Source: Novosphingobium sp. UBA6272 (lineage in GTDB: Bacteria > Pseudomonadota > Alphaproteobacteria > Sphingomonadales > Sphingomonadaceae). Taken from it: a stretch of DNA of 64,000 bases. The translations under genes were made by a program, and so were the position numbers. Position 1 is the stretch's first letter, and the number at the start of each line of letters is the position of its first letter. The DNA is taken from the NCBI RefSeq assembly GCF_002440635.1, contig NZ_DJUW01000016.1, forward strand, positions 49,052 through 113,051, read 5' to 3'. Shown piece after piece: positions 50,980 to 60,067 of the stretch. A model generated the notes under the pieces. The model was given only the letters and a program-made list of their open reading frames with translations. It did no database searches and was not told the DNA's origin.

Positions 50980-51432
50980 TCAGCCCCGCCCAAGCCGCCG
51001 CGCCGCGGGTTTGCGCAAGACCAGCCAGGCCAGCAGACCAACCGGGCCGACTAGGAAGGTCATCAGCAGGAATGGCGCCTGGACGAGCCGGGGAAACTGC
51101 TTTGCGTCGGCGTCACGGGCGATCCACAGTCCGGTGAACAGGTCAAAAGCAAGGTAGTGGGTCCAGCCGATCACCAGCCCGCCGTCGCTGAGGAAGAACT
51201 GCCGCACTCCTTCGATCGAAGTCAGATCCAGCCTGCCAGCCGCCGCCATGCCGCCCGGCTCGACCTGGCCAGTCACGAACAAGGCAAAGCACACGGTATA
51301 GATCAGGCACAGCAGTCCGACCCCAAGATAGAGGATCGCGCTGTGAGTCAACGGCTTGCGCGGGAAGACCAGCAACAGTACCCAGGCCACCATCGCCAGG
51401 CCGTTGGTGAATGAAAACAGCGAATCCCACAC
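50980..51432 (-). CDS. ABA4-like (DUF4281) membrane protein
   Basis: This 150-residue protein has four hydrophobic segments and motifs of the ABA4-like family: SFTNGLAMVAWVLLLVFP at the start and GGLVIGWTHYLAFDLFTGLW in the middle. Plant ABA4 takes part in neoxanthin synthesis; the bacterial role is not established. GTG start at 51432. It abuts the upstream convergent TPR/TonB-C-like gene with no bases between the stops. No carotenoid genes are in the window. Confidence 0.72.
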   Translation of the reverse strand: MWDSLFSFTNGLAMVAWVLLLVFPRKPLTHSAILYLGVGLLCLIYTVCFALFVTGQVEPGGMAAAGRLDLTSIEGVRQFFLSDGGLVIGWTHYLAFDLFTGLWIARDADAKQFPRLVQAPFLLMTFLVGPVGLLAWLVLRKPAARRLGRG

Positions 51433-51460
51433 CGCACCGCGCCTCCTTCAGGCGCCCGGC

Positions 51461-52282
51461 TTATCCTTCAAGGTGCCGAAAGCACAGCACCAATTCGCCG
51501 TCGAGCAAGTAGTCAAAGCGGTGCGGGGCGAGCGCGCGGAAGAAGTTCACCGTCGATCCGCTCCACGGGAACGCCCAGTCGTCAGGTTCCAGCACGATCA
51601 GGTCGGTTTTGGTCACCCAATCGATATTGCCCGAGAAGACTTCGGCCTGAGCACCCTCGATGTCGAGCTTCACGATCCACGGCTGGCCGCCAGGGACCAT
51701 CGCGACCAGATCGTCGATAGTATGGGCCGGAACCGCGCCCGGCGCGTCGGCATCGCAATATTCGGTCTGCAGCCCGGCACTGCCGCGTTCGTGCGCAATC
51801 ACCCGGCAATGGCCGGAGCGCGACCCGACCGCGCCCTGCACCACGGTAGCCCTGCCTGTTGCCAGTTCCGCAGCATTGGCCCGCAGCACCCGGTCATTGT
51901 CGGCATCGGGCTCTACCGAAACGATTTGGGCAAAGGGAAAATCGCGGGCAAAGCTGCGCAGCGCCAGCCCGATGTTGCCGCCGCCATCGATGATCACCGG
52001 CACACCGTCTGCGGCCTGGATCGCCTCGGCCCGGCGCAGCAGCTCGGCCATCTGGGCGAACTTGGCGATATCGTACTGACGCTGGACCAGACACTGCCAG
52101 AAGATCGAATAGTCCGAGCGGGTCGGGCGCAGCCAGACCGGACCATCGAAATCCGGAACCACGACCGGACGGGCGGCCATGGTTACATCGCCGCCCGCGC
52201 CGGTCACCCCAAGCCCTAGCCGCAGCCCATGGACCGGGCCGAAGCGCTTCAGGAAATTCGGCAATCGGGCAAGCTTTTCCAT
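51461..52282 (-). CDS. FkbM-family methyltransferase
   Basis: This 273-residue SAM methyltransferase has VIIDGGGNIGLALRSFAR (motif I), IVSVEPDADNDRVLRAN (post I) and WIVKLDIEGAQAEVFSG, all typical of the FkbM domain. These enzymes O-methylate sugars and other hydroxyls. The neighbours are membrane proteins of unknown role, so the acceptor is not known. It may share a transcript with the ABA4-like gene, 28 bases downstream. Confidence 0.87.
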   Translation of the reverse strand: MEKLARLPNFLKRFGPVHGLRLGLGVTGAGGDVTMAARPVVVPDFDGPVWLRPTRSDYSIFWQCLVQRQYDIAKFAQMAELLRRAEAIQAADGVPVIIDGGGNIGLALRSFARDFPFAQIVSVEPDADNDRVLRANAAELATGRATVVQGAVGSRSGHCRVIAHERGSAGLQTEYCDADAPGAVPAHTIDDLVAMVPGGQPWIVKLDIEGAQAEVFSGNIDWVTKTDLIVLEPDDWAFPWSGSTVNFFRALAPHRFDYLLDGELVLCFRHLEG

Positions 52283-52368
52283 GGCGGTCCCCCGCGGGCC
52301 GAAAGGTCTGCCCGCCAGCCCCGCTCAATCGCAGCAATGTCTTGAAATCGCCTTAAGCTGGGCCGGTT

Positions 52369-52875
52369 TCAGCCGTGCGGAACCGCCTTGGCGCGTTGCC
52401 ACAGGGTCCAGCGCAAGGCCACGACCATACCCAGCGCAAAACCGAGCATGCCATCGGTCAGCAACACCGCGGCGCTCGACATGTGCCCGGCGGCGTCGGC
52501 ATTGGCATCAATCCCGAGGCCAGCCGCGAGGGAGCGGCGGGCGAAGATGATCACCAGGATGAACAGCAGCGCCGCCGGCGATTGCCGGACCATCACTTCG
52601 CCACTGGTGGCATCGCGTTCCAGGTGCATCAGATCGCCGCGCTTCCAACCAACGATCGCCCCGATCGCGATCCCGACCAGGATCAGCAGCCAGCCGGTGC
52701 CGCTGGGCGGCATGGAAAGCACCAACAGCGCAAAGACAGCCATGACCAGCACCGGCGCGATCAGCATCCGCAGCGGCCTGAACGGAACGGGCCGCTTGAG
52801 GCTGCGGAACCGCAGGGCGAAAACTATGCCGATCACCAGCAGCGGCAGCCAGGTCTGCAGGGATGACTGGTCCAT
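52369..52875 (-). CDS. CcdC/DUF1453-like membrane protein
   Basis: This 168-residue protein has four or five hydrophobic segments. GIAIGAIVGWKRGDLMHLER in the middle, followed by RQSPAALLFILVIIFARR, resembles DUF1453/CcdC-like proteins. ATG 52875 follows GGGGGAA. It lies 11 bases after the gcvPB stop on the same strand, so it may be the last gene of the gcv transcript. Assignment to the family is moderate. Confidence 0.58.
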   Translation of the reverse strand: MDQSSLQTWLPLLVIGIVFALRFRSLKRPVPFRPLRMLIAPVLVMAVFALLVLSMPPSGTGWLLILVGIAIGAIVGWKRGDLMHLERDATSGEVMVRQSPAALLFILVIIFARRSLAAGLGIDANADAAGHMSSAAVLLTDGMLGFALGMVVALRWTLWQRAKAVPHG

Positions 52876-52886
52876 TTCGGTTCCCC

Positions 52887-54449
52887 CTAGGCGGGCTGAT
52901 CGCCCTTCCACACCAGCACGGGCTTACGCGCCGCCTGGGTTTCGTCAAGCCGCCGGCGCGGGGCAAAGTGCGGCGCGCTTTTCAGCGCGGGATCGCCCTG
53001 CTTCGCCCGCTGCGCCAGGCTGCGCAGCGAAGCGATGAACCGGTCGAGCCCGGCCTTGCTCTCGGTCTCGGTCGGTTCGACCAGCATCGCGCCGTGGACC
53101 ACCAGCGGGAAATAGACCGTCATGGGGTGGAAGCCCTCGTCGATCAGGCCCTTGGCGATGTCGAGCGTGGAGAAACCATCGGCCAGCCCGGCATCGCTGA
53201 ACAGCGCCTCGTGCATGCACGGGCCGCTGGCGCCGAACGGCGCATCAAGCTCGCCATCCAGGCTGCGCAGCACGTAGTTGGCGTTGAGCACCGCATCCTC
53301 GGCCACTTGCCGCAGCCCGTCGGCCCCGTGGCTTAGGATGTAGGCCAAGGCCCGGGTGAACATGCCCATCTGGCCATGGAACGCCGCCATCCGGCCAAAG
53401 CCTTGCGGATGTTCGCTCGCCCCATCCTCTTCCTCGACCAGCCGGACCGAGCCATCGGCTTCGCGCACGGTATAGGGCAGCGGCCCGAACGGGCTGAGCG
53501 CCTTGGACAGGACCACCGGGCCGGAACCCGGCCCGCCGCCGCCGTGCGGGGTGGAAAAGGTCTTATGCAGGTTGATGTGCATCGCATCGATGCCGAGGTC
53601 GCCGGGGCGGACCTTGCCGACGATCGCGTTGAAATTGGCCCCGTCGCAATAGACATAGCCGCCCGCGGCATGGACCGCGTCGGAGATCGCCTTCATGTCG
53701 CGCTCGAACAGCCCGCAGGTGTTGGGATTGGTGATCATCACTCCGGCCACGTCCGGCCCCAGCCGCGCCAGCAGCGCCGCGAGATCGACCCGGCCTTCGG
53801 CATTGGCCGGGATGTTCTCGATCGCGAACCCGGCGAAGGCCGCCGTCGCGGGGTTGGTGCCGTGGGCGCTTTCGGGCACCAGCATGACCTTGCGGTCGTC
53901 ACCGCGGGCCTGCAGCGCGGCCTTGATGCACAGCACCCCGCACAGTTCGCCGTGGGCTCCCGCTTTGGGGCTCATCGCCACGCCGTGCATGCCGGTCAGC
54001 TCGATCAGCCAGAACGCCAGCTGGTTGATCACTTCCAGCGCCCCCGGCACGGCCTGCTGTGGGCTGAGCGGGTGCAGATCGGCAAAACCGGGGAGCCGCG
54101 CGACCTTCTCGTTCAGCCGCGGATTGTGCTTCATGGTGCATGATCCGAGCGGGAACGGCCCGAGATCGATCGCATAGTTCTGGCGGCTGAGCCGGGTGTA
54201 ATGGCGCACCGTTTCGGGTTCGCTGAGGCCGGGCAGCGCGAGCGGATCCTTGCGCAGGAACTTGCCCAGCGAAGTCAGCGGCGATGCCGCCGGTGGATCG
54301 AAATCGACCCCGGTGGTGCCCGGCGCGGCCAGTTCGAAAATCAGCGGTTCTTCCAGCATCAGCGCGCGGTCGCCGCTGGCGGTGACTTGGTCGGCGGCGT
54401 CCGCGCTGCCCATTTCCGGGCGCCAGCCGCTGGCGTTGGGGGCGTTCAT
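52887..54449 (-). CDS. gcvPB: glycine dehydrogenase (decarboxylating) subunit 2
   Basis: This 520-residue subunit is the PLP-binding half of the split P-protein of glycine cleavage. The lysine motif is visible in [31 protein letters not shown] and [11 protein letters not shown] are other family blocks. The start overlaps the gcvPA stop by four bases (ATGA). With GcvPA it decarboxylates glycine and passes the aminomethyl group to the lipoate of GcvH. Confidence 0.95.
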   Translation of the reverse strand: MNAPNASGWRPEMGSADAADQVTASGDRALMLEEPLIFELAAPGTTGVDFDPPAASPLTSLGKFLRKDPLALPGLSEPETVRHYTRLSRQNYAIDLGPFPLGSCTMKHNPRLNEKVARLPGFADLHPLSPQQAVPGALEVINQLAFWLIELTGMHGVAMSPKAGAHGELCGVLCIKAALQARGDDRKVMLVPESAHGTNPATAAFAGFAIENIPANAEGRVDLAALLARLGPDVAGVMITNPNTCGLFERDMKAISDAVHAAGGYVYCDGANFNAIVGKVRPGDLGIDAMHINLHKTFSTPHGGGGPGSGPVVLSKALSPFGPLPYTVREADGSVRLVEEEDGASEHPQGFGRMAAFHGQMGMFTRALAYILSHGADGLRQVAEDAVLNANYVLRSLDGELDAPFGASGPCMHEALFSDAGLADGFSTLDIAKGLIDEGFHPMTVYFPLVVHGAMLVEPTETESKAGLDRFIASLRSLAQRAKQGDPALKSAPHFAPRRRLDETQAARKPVLVWKGDQPA

Positions 54450-55804
54450 GCCAGCACTCCTTCCAGCGCCGAGCCCAGCGCTTCGATATCCGCGTCGGTG
54501 GTCAGTTCGCTGGTGCAGACCAGCAGGCCGTTGGCCAGCTCTGGCGCATCCGGGTAAAGCCGCCCGAGAGACACCCCGCCGAGCACCTGGCGGTCGGCCA
54601 TGCGGCGCACCGCATCGCGGGCATCGCTGGGGAGCACCACGGTGAATTCATTGACATAGGCGCTGTTGAGCACGCTGACGCCGGGCGCCTTGGCCAACCG
54701 CGTTGCCGCCTGCTGCGCGCGGGCATGGCTGACGCGGGCCAGCTGGCCCAGCCCCTCGCCGCCCAGCAAGGTCATGTGAATGCTGAAGGCCAGCGCGCAA
54801 AGCCCTGCATTGGTACAGATATTGCTGGTCGCCTTCTCACGCCGGATGTGCTGCTCGCGGGTGCTGAGCGTCAGCACGAAACCGCGCCGGCCCTCGGCAT
54901 CGACCGTTTCGCCGCAGAGCCGCCCGGGCATCTGCCGGACGAACTTCTCGCGGCACCCGAACAGGCCAAGGTAGGGCCCGCCGAACTGCAGCCCGACGCC
55001 GAGCGACTGCCCTTCGCCCACCACGATATCGGCACCGAGGTTGCCCGGTGCTTCGATCAGGCCCAGCGCCACAGGCTCGGTAACCACCGCGACCAGCAGT
55101 GCGCCCTGGGCATGCGCCGCCTCGGCAATCGCTGCGAGATCGGTCACCCGGCCCAGGATGTCAGGATATTGCACCACCACGCAGGCGGTCTCGGCATCGA
55201 TCGCGGCGATCACCCCGGCGGTATCGGGCTCGGCCTCAAGCCGGGGCGCGGCCCATTCGATCGTGTCGCCGGTGAACTTTGCCATGGTCCGAATTGTCGA
55301 AACGTAATGCGGGTGCAGGCCTGAACAGAGCACGGCCTTGCTGCGCTTGGTAACCCGCCCGGCCATGGCCACCGCTTCCCACGCCGCGGTCGAGCCATCG
55401 TACATCGAGGCATTGGCGATCTCGGTCCCCAGCAGCCGCGCAACCTGGGTCTGGAACTCGAACAGCACCTGCAAGGTGCCCTGCGCGATTTCCGGCTGGT
55501 AGGGCGTATAGGCGGTAAGGAATTCACCGCGCTGGATCAGGTGATCAACCGAGGCCGGAACATGATGACGATAGGCCCCCGCGCCAAGAAAGAACGGCAC
55601 CGACCCGGCGCTGACGTTCTTGCCCGCCAGCGCCGCCATGTGCCGCTCCACCGCCATCTCGCTGGCGTGGTTGGGCAGGCCTGCAATCGGCCCGGCCAGG
55701 CGGGCCTCGACGGGCACATCGACGAACAGGTCATCGACCGTGGCAGCGCCGATCTGCTCAAGCATTTCAGCGCGGTTTTCTGCGGTTAGCGGGAGGTAGC
55801 GCAT
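54446..55804 (-). CDS. gcvPA: glycine dehydrogenase (decarboxylating) subunit 1
   Basis: This 452-residue protein is the N-terminal half of the split P-protein. It begins [18 protein letters not shown], then [20 protein letters not shown] and [20 protein letters not shown], all characteristic. [18 protein letters not shown] is a late conserved block. It overlaps gcvPB by four bases and lies 21 bases after an extra lipoprotein gene that separates it from gcvH. Confidence 0.95.
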   Translation of the reverse strand: MRYLPLTAENRAEMLEQIGAATVDDLFVDVPVEARLAGPIAGLPNHASEMAVERHMAALAGKNVSAGSVPFFLGAGAYRHHVPASVDHLIQRGEFLTAYTPYQPEIAQGTLQVLFEFQTQVARLLGTEIANASMYDGSTAAWEAVAMAGRVTKRSKAVLCSGLHPHYVSTIRTMAKFTGDTIEWAAPRLEAEPDTAGVIAAIDAETACVVVQYPDILGRVTDLAAIAEAAHAQGALLVAVVTEPVALGLIEAPGNLGADIVVGEGQSLGVGLQFGGPYLGLFGCREKFVRQMPGRLCGETVDAEGRRGFVLTLSTREQHIRREKATSNICTNAGLCALAFSIHMTLLGGEGLGQLARVSHARAQQAATRLAKAPGVSVLNSAYVNEFTVVLPSDARDAVRRMADRQVLGGVSLGRLYPDAPELANGLLVCTSELTTDADIEALGSALEGVLA

Positions 55805-55825
55805 TCTAAAGGCCCTTCCTGGAAT

Positions 55826-56242
55826 TCAGGCTGGTTCAATGGAGATAGGAATGATGTCGTCGACTCTGTCGTAACAAGTGTTCTGCCAAAAAAGGCGGCA
55901 GTCGTCGTTCAGCCGCCCCCGTATCTTTACGCGATGGAACTGCAGTGGGGCGGCCTTTTCATCAAATCCGCCTACAAAGCCGACGCCCAAGCCTCGCTCC
56001 ACCGCTTTGGACCATTCGTCGGAATTCGAATCCATTTGGACGACCGTCAAAGCATCTTTCTGGGTAGGATAGAGACCGCAATTCAAACCGCTGCAAAGGC
56101 CGAGCCAGCCGACCACGGTCACTTCTTTGCCATCCCAGAAATAGATGTTTCTCAGAGCAGCATCGATATTCACGGCTTCGGATTTGGGAGGCGAGCAACT
56201 GGTAAGTATCGCCGCAAGGCCGATGAACAGTAGACTCCTCAC
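55826..56242 (-). CDS. unidentified lipoprotein embedded in the gcv operon
   Basis: This 138-residue protein has a lipoprotein signal ([14 protein letters not shown]) and a beta-rich mature part: [18 protein letters not shown] near the middle and [11 protein letters not shown] near the end. The pattern suggests an OB-like barrel, and the C-terminal half has several cysteines. The GTG start overlaps the gcvH stop by four bases, so it is made with the glycine enzymes. GC is about 55% by my count on four lines, below the neighbours. I do not recognise the family. A lipoprotein is an odd partner for a cytoplasmic pathway. Confidence 0.65.
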   Translation of the reverse strand: MRSLLFIGLAAILTSCSPPKSEAVNIDAALRNIYFWDGKEVTVVGWLGLCSGLNCGLYPTQKDALTVVQMDSNSDEWSKAVERGLGVGFVGGFDEKAAPLQFHRVKIRGRLNDDCRLFWQNTCYDRVDDIIPISIEPA

Positions 56243-56610
56243 AGTCCCGCCACGAACCCGTCGTAAGCAGCCCGGTCCATCAGCCCGTCCAGCTCGCCCG
56301 GATCGCTCAGCGTCAGGCGGAACAGCCAGCCGGAACCTTCGGCATCGGTGTTGACCAGCTCTGGCTCGCTATCGAGCGCGCCGTTGGCTTCGATTACCGT
56401 GCCGCTGACCGGCGCGTAAACGTCGCTGGCGGCCTTGACGCTGTCGACCACGCAGGGGGCATCGCCCTTCTTCACGGCGGCCCCGGCCTCGGGCAGTTCA
56501 ACGAAGGTGATGTCACCGAGCTGGCCCTGGGCATAGTCGGTGATTCCGACCGTGCCGGTATCGCCATCAACGTCGATCCATTCGTGATCCTGGGTAAAGT
56601 AACGCGGCAT
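56239..56610 (-). CDS. gcvH: glycine cleavage system H protein
   Basis: This 123-residue lipoyl carrier begins [20 protein letters not shown] and has the lipoyl lysine K59 in [14 protein letters not shown]. The length is standard. ATG 56610 lies ten bases downstream of the gcvT stop. It shuttles the aminomethyl group between GcvP, GcvT and lipoamide dehydrogenase. It is followed by the embedded lipoprotein gene. Confidence 0.95.
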   Translation of the reverse strand: MPRYFTQDHEWIDVDGDTGTVGITDYAQGQLGDITFVELPEAGAAVKKGDAPCVVDSVKAASDVYAPVSGTVIEANGALDSEPELVNTDAEGSGWLFRLTLSDPGELDGLMDRAAYDGFVAGL

Positions 56611-56620
56611 CGGGAACTCC

Positions 56621-57754
56621 TTAGCGGTGATAGCGGTGAGGAACGAACGGCATGGCGACCACCCGGGCGGGAAGCCGCTTGCCGCGAACGTCGATTTCAA
56701 GCGCAGTGCCGACTGCTGCCTGGGCGCGGTCGACATAAGCCATGGCGATGGGATGGCCGAGTGTGGGCGAGAATCCGCCCGAAGTCAGCACGCCAACTTT
56801 CTGATTGGCAGCATAAACCTCGGCCCCTTCGCGCGCGGCTTGGCGCCCTTCGAGCGCGAGCCCGACCCGAACCTGCGCGGTGCCGTCGGCCAGACCTTTG
56901 AGCACCCGTTCAGCACCGACAAACCCGCCTTCGCTGCGGCGGCGCTTGTTGACCGCGAAAAGCAGGTCGGCATCGACCGGTGAATGTTCGGGCGAAAGGT
57001 CGTGCCCGTAAAGCGGCAGACCGGCCTCCAGCCGCAGCGAATCCCGCGCGCCAAGCCCGATCGGCTTGACCTCCGGCTGCTCGCAGATCAGGTTGGCAAT
57101 CCGCGCGGCATCGGCGGCCGGGATCGCGATTTCGAACCCGTCTTCGCCGGTATAGCCCGAGCGACTGATCCAGGCCTCGACACCATCGATCTTGAACTGC
57201 CCGCCCTTCATGAAGGTCAGCGCCGAGAGTGGCCATTCGCCGGTCGTGATCCGCTCCAGCGCGGCGGCGGCCTTGGGGCCTTGCAGCGCCAGCAGGGCGC
57301 TGTCGTCGAGGTGGGTGATCGTCACTTCATCGGGCAAGTGCTCGCGCAAATGGGCAATGTCGTCCCACTTGGTCGCACCGTTGACCACCAGGTAGAACCC
57401 TGAATTCCAGCGCGTAACCATCAGGTCGTCAAGAATGCCGCCATCTTCGTCAAGCAGCATCGAATAGCGCGGGCCAAAAGGCTTCAGCGTCGCCAGATCG
57501 ATCGGCAGCACGGCTTCAAGTGCAGCTTCGACGCCCTCACCCGAGATGAACAGCTGGCCCATGTGGCTGACATCGAACAGCCCGGCGCTTTCGCGCGTCC
57601 AAAGGTGCTCAGCGAGAATTCCCTCGTACTGGACCGGCATCCAGTAGCCCGCGAACTCGACCATCCGCCCGCCTCGCGCACTGTGCCAGTCATCGAGCGG
57701 CAAGGTCCCGGTCTCGGGTTCGAAAAATTCGGAATCGGTATCGACTTCGGACAC
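56621..57754 (-). CDS. gcvT: glycine cleavage system T protein (aminomethyltransferase)
   Basis: This protein of about 377 residues transfers the methylene group to tetrahydrofolate. Family blocks are [18 protein letters not shown] near the start, [17 protein letters not shown], and [18 protein letters not shown] 57754 is chosen because GGAG lies eight bases upstream; GTG 57760 is almost on top of it. It is the first gene of the operon, controlled by the glycine riboswitch upstream. Confidence 0.94.
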   Translation of the reverse strand: MSEVDTDSEFFEPETGTLPLDDWHSARGGRMVEFAGYWMPVQYEGILAEHLWTRESAGLFDVSHMGQLFISGEGVEAALEAVLPIDLATLKPFGPRYSMLLDEDGGILDDLMVTRWNSGFYLVVNGATKWDDIAHLREHLPDEVTITHLDDSALLALQGPKAAAALERITTGEWPLSALTFMKGGQFKIDGVEAWISRSGYTGEDGFEIAIPAADAARIANLICEQPEVKPIGLGARDSLRLEAGLPLYGHDLSPEHSPVDADLLFAVNKRRRSEGGFVGAERVLKGLADGTAQVRVGLALEGRQAAREGAEVYAANQKVGVLTSGGFSPTLGHPIAMAYVDRAQAAVGTALEIDVRGKRLPARVVAMPFVPHRYHR

Positions 57755-57784
57755 AGGCACAGCTCCGCAATGAACGCGTTTTCT

Positions 57785-57975
57785 GTGCCCCCTCTGTCAC
57801 GGAAACCTGAGAGCTTTCCCCTGAAGCAAGTTCAGGGTTACCCCTTCGGCGGCCTGCCAGGCGGCAGACACTTTCCAGAGCGTCACTATTGATCCACGCG
57901 GTCCATTGGCCTGAGAGATTCCGGGGCGGTTGCTCCTTCGGCGTCTGGTGACGAATCACCAGAACTCTCCCGCGC
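57785..57975 (-). ncRNA. tandem glycine riboswitch
   Basis: Read on the minus strand, two glycine aptamers follow each other before gcvT. Aptamer 1 has CGGGAGAG, GCCGAAGGAGCAA and TCTCTCAGGCCAATGGACCG. Aptamer 2 has ACGCTCTGG, GCCGCCGAAGGGGTAA and AGCTCTCAGGTTTCC with GTGACAGAG. Glycine binding should switch on gcv expression, as known for this class. In aptamer 2 the P3b-like peripheral stem is CCCTGAACTTGCTTCAGGG, almost identical to the class a hairpin repeats (one base differs in the loop). Expression platform not resolved by eye. Confidence 0.92.
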
Positions 57976-57993
57976 GATCAGCGACGCTGATGG

Positions 57994-58021
57994 GCATTAC
58001 GCAGCAGGCTAATGGTGTCAA
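57994..58021 (-). promoter_or_regulatory. predicted promoter of the gcv operon
   Basis: TTGACA (58016-58021) and TAATGC (57994-57999) are 16 bases apart on the minus strand. The start site near 57987 would put the first aptamer at once behind the transcript start. The -35 is a perfect match to the consensus. Confidence 0.6.
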
Positions 58022-58055
58022 TGCCGGAAGGCATCTCCGTCCCCAACCCAACACC

Positions 58056-58195
58056 CGTCATCCTGAACTTGTTTCAGGATCCATTGCGCCGCGCTCTCCC
58101 GGTCTCGCCGGAACCCGGAAGGTGCGCGGTTCGCTCAATCATGCTCGCATCTGGCAAAGCGCGCGATGGACCCTGAAACAAGTTCAGGATGACGG
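58056..58195. repeat. inverted pair of class a hairpin repeats
   Basis: TCCTGAACTTGTTTCAGGA at 58061-58079 and, on the opposite strand, TCCTGAACTTGTTTCAGGG at 58171-58189 face each other about 90 bases apart. Both have CGTCA before and TCCAT after the core. They lie between the stop of the NAD(P)-binding gene and the gcv promoter. Apart from these, the riboswitch and its promoter, I see nothing else in the gene-free region 57755-58230. Confidence 0.88.
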
Positions 58196-58230
58196 GAGTG
58201 GAATTGGGAATAGTCGCGCGAAATGCTAAG

Positions 58231-58917
58231 CTAGAGCACGCTCTGCCCCTTGCGCGCGGCGCGCAAAATCGCTTCATGTTCAAACACGAAGCGCCCCGCC
58301 ATCTTCTCGCGGGTAAGGCCGACGATCGCCTCGGCCACGGTCTCGCTCCGGATCGAGCGGTACTTGCTGTATTGGCCCTGCATCAGCAGATCGGTCAGCG
58401 GGCTGACGATCATCGCCAGCTTCTCGGCCGGGCGCAGTTCCCCGCGCGGGCCACGGAGGAGGCCGGGACGGATCACATCGAGCCGCGGGATCCCAAGCTT
58501 GCCGAGCGCCTGTTCGGTCTCGCCCTTGACCCGCAAATAGAAATTGCGCGCCAGCGGGTCCGCTCCGATCGAGGAGACTGCAATCATCTGCCGCACCCCG
58601 GCAGCCTTGGCGGCGCGGCCGCATTCCAGCACGAGGTCCTGATCGACGCTGCGGAACGCCGCCTCGTCCTTGCCAGCCTTTTTCCAGGTCGTGCCGAGCG
58701 CGCAGACCAGCACATCGGCATTGGCGGCGGCAATCGCATCCCCCCAGCCGGACGGATCGGCCAGCAGCACTTCCATCCGCGCGCCCGGCGGCAGTGGCAC
58801 CTCGCGGCGCGAGATGCCGATGATCCGGATATCGGGCCGGTTCACCGCCAGGCGGATCAGGCTCATTCCGATCAGTCCGGTCGCACCGACCAGGGCGATG
58901 CGGGTCGGCTTAGACAT
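58231..58917 (-). CDS. NAD(P)H-binding Rossmann protein
   Basis: This 228-residue protein begins TRIALVGATGLIGMSLIRLA, a classical dinucleotide site, and has LVCALGTTWKKAGKDEAAFR and MIAVSSIGADPLARNFYLRVKGETE. It resembles atypical short-chain dehydrogenases of the YwnB or HTATIP2 type. Its start overlaps the dgt stop by eight bases. Substrate unknown. Confidence 0.84.
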   Translation of the reverse strand: MSKPTRIALVGATGLIGMSLIRLAVNRPDIRIIGISRREVPLPPGARMEVLLADPSGWGDAIAAANADVLVCALGTTWKKAGKDEAAFRSVDQDLVLECGRAAKAAGVRQMIAVSSIGADPLARNFYLRVKGETEQALGKLGIPRLDVIRPGLLRGPRGELRPAEKLAMIVSPLTDLLMQGQYSKYRSIRSETVAEAIVGLTREKMAGRFVFEHEAILRAARKGQSVL

Positions 58918-60067
58918 TGCGCAGCCCCTCCGGCGTGCGGCCATAGATCGCGGCGTGGGCGGCGATTGCGTAACGGTCGGTCATTCCGGCGATGAAATCG
59001 GCGATATGGCGGCTGCGGCCCGGCTCGCTATCAGGCAGCGTGGCATACCAGCCCGCGTCCATCCGCGCCGGATCCTGGGCATAGCCGGCATATAGCTCGG
59101 CAATCACCGAACGCGCCCGCTCGGCGGTCTGCAGCTGCTGCGGGTGGTGATAGAGCTTTTCGTACATGAAGCTTTTGAGCCCCCGCTCGGCCTCGGCCAT
59201 GGCCGTGCTGAAGGCGGCAGTCGCCCGGCCCGCAGCGCGAACCTCGGCCGCGCTGGCCAGGTCCCTGGCCCGAACCGCAGTCTCGCCGATCAGGTCGTTG
59301 ACCATCAGCCCGATCTGACTGCGGACCAGTTCGCGCAGCCGCCGATCCTGCGGTGCAGCGGGAAACTTCTTCTCGATCGCGCGCCACTGATCGGCCACGA
59401 AATCGAGCGTCAGCAGTTCTTCCAGATCGAGGAACCCGGCGCGCAGGCCATCGTCGATATCGTGATTGTCATAAGCGATGTCATCGGCCAGCGCCGCGAT
59501 CTGCGCCTCGAGCGAGCCCCACTGCGCCAGCTCGAGCGGATAGGTCGCATCCAGTTCGGCCAGCGCCCAGTTGACCATGCCGACCGGGCCATTGTGCTTG
59601 GCCAGCCCTTCGAGCAGCTCCCACGACAGGTTCAGCCCCTCATGTTCGCAATAGGGGCTCTCCAGCCGCATCAGCACCCGCAGGCAATGGGCGTTGTGAT
59701 CGAACCCGCCGAACCGTGCCAGGGCATTGTCCAGCGCATCTTCCCCGGCATGGCCGAACGGCGGATGGCCGATATCATGCGACAGGCACAGTGCCTCGGT
59801 CAGGTCCTCGTCCAGCCCCAGCGCGCGGGCGATCACCCGGCCGATCTGGGCGACTTCAAGGCTGTGAGTAAGCCGCACCCGGTAATGATCGCCGTCGGGA
59901 GCAATGAAAACCTGGGTCTTGTGCCGCAGCCGCCGGAACGCGATCGAATGGACCACCCGGTCGCGGTCGCGCTGGAACGCCGTGCGCGGCCCGCGCGCCA
60001 GCGATTGCTCGATCGGGAATTCCCGCCCCCGACTGTGCGCCGGATCGCAGGCGAACGCCGCTCTCAC
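58910..60067 (-). CDS. dgt: dGTP triphosphohydrolase-like HD protein
   Basis: This 385-residue dGTPase-like protein hydrolyses dNTPs to deoxynucleosides. The HD metal site is readable as THSLEVAQIG, then CLSHDIGHPPFGHAGEDAL. FRRLRHKTQVF and the YDNHDIDDGLRAG block are also conserved. GTG 60067 shares GTGA with the racemase stop, which supports this start over the longer open frame. It probably helps balance the nucleotide pool. Confidence 0.9.
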   Translation of the reverse strand: MRAAFACDPAHSRGREFPIEQSLARGPRTAFQRDRDRVVHSIAFRRLRHKTQVFIAPDGDHYRVRLTHSLEVAQIGRVIARALGLDEDLTEALCLSHDIGHPPFGHAGEDALDNALARFGGFDHNAHCLRVLMRLESPYCEHEGLNLSWELLEGLAKHNGPVGMVNWALAELDATYPLELAQWGSLEAQIAALADDIAYDNHDIDDGLRAGFLDLEELLTLDFVADQWRAIEKKFPAAPQDRRLRELVRSQIGLMVNDLIGETAVRARDLASAAEVRAAGRATAAFSTAMAEAERGLKSFMYEKLYHHPQQLQTAERARSVIAELYAGYAQDPARMDAGWYATLPDSEPGRSRHIADFIAGMTDRYAIAAHAAIYGRTPEGLRNV

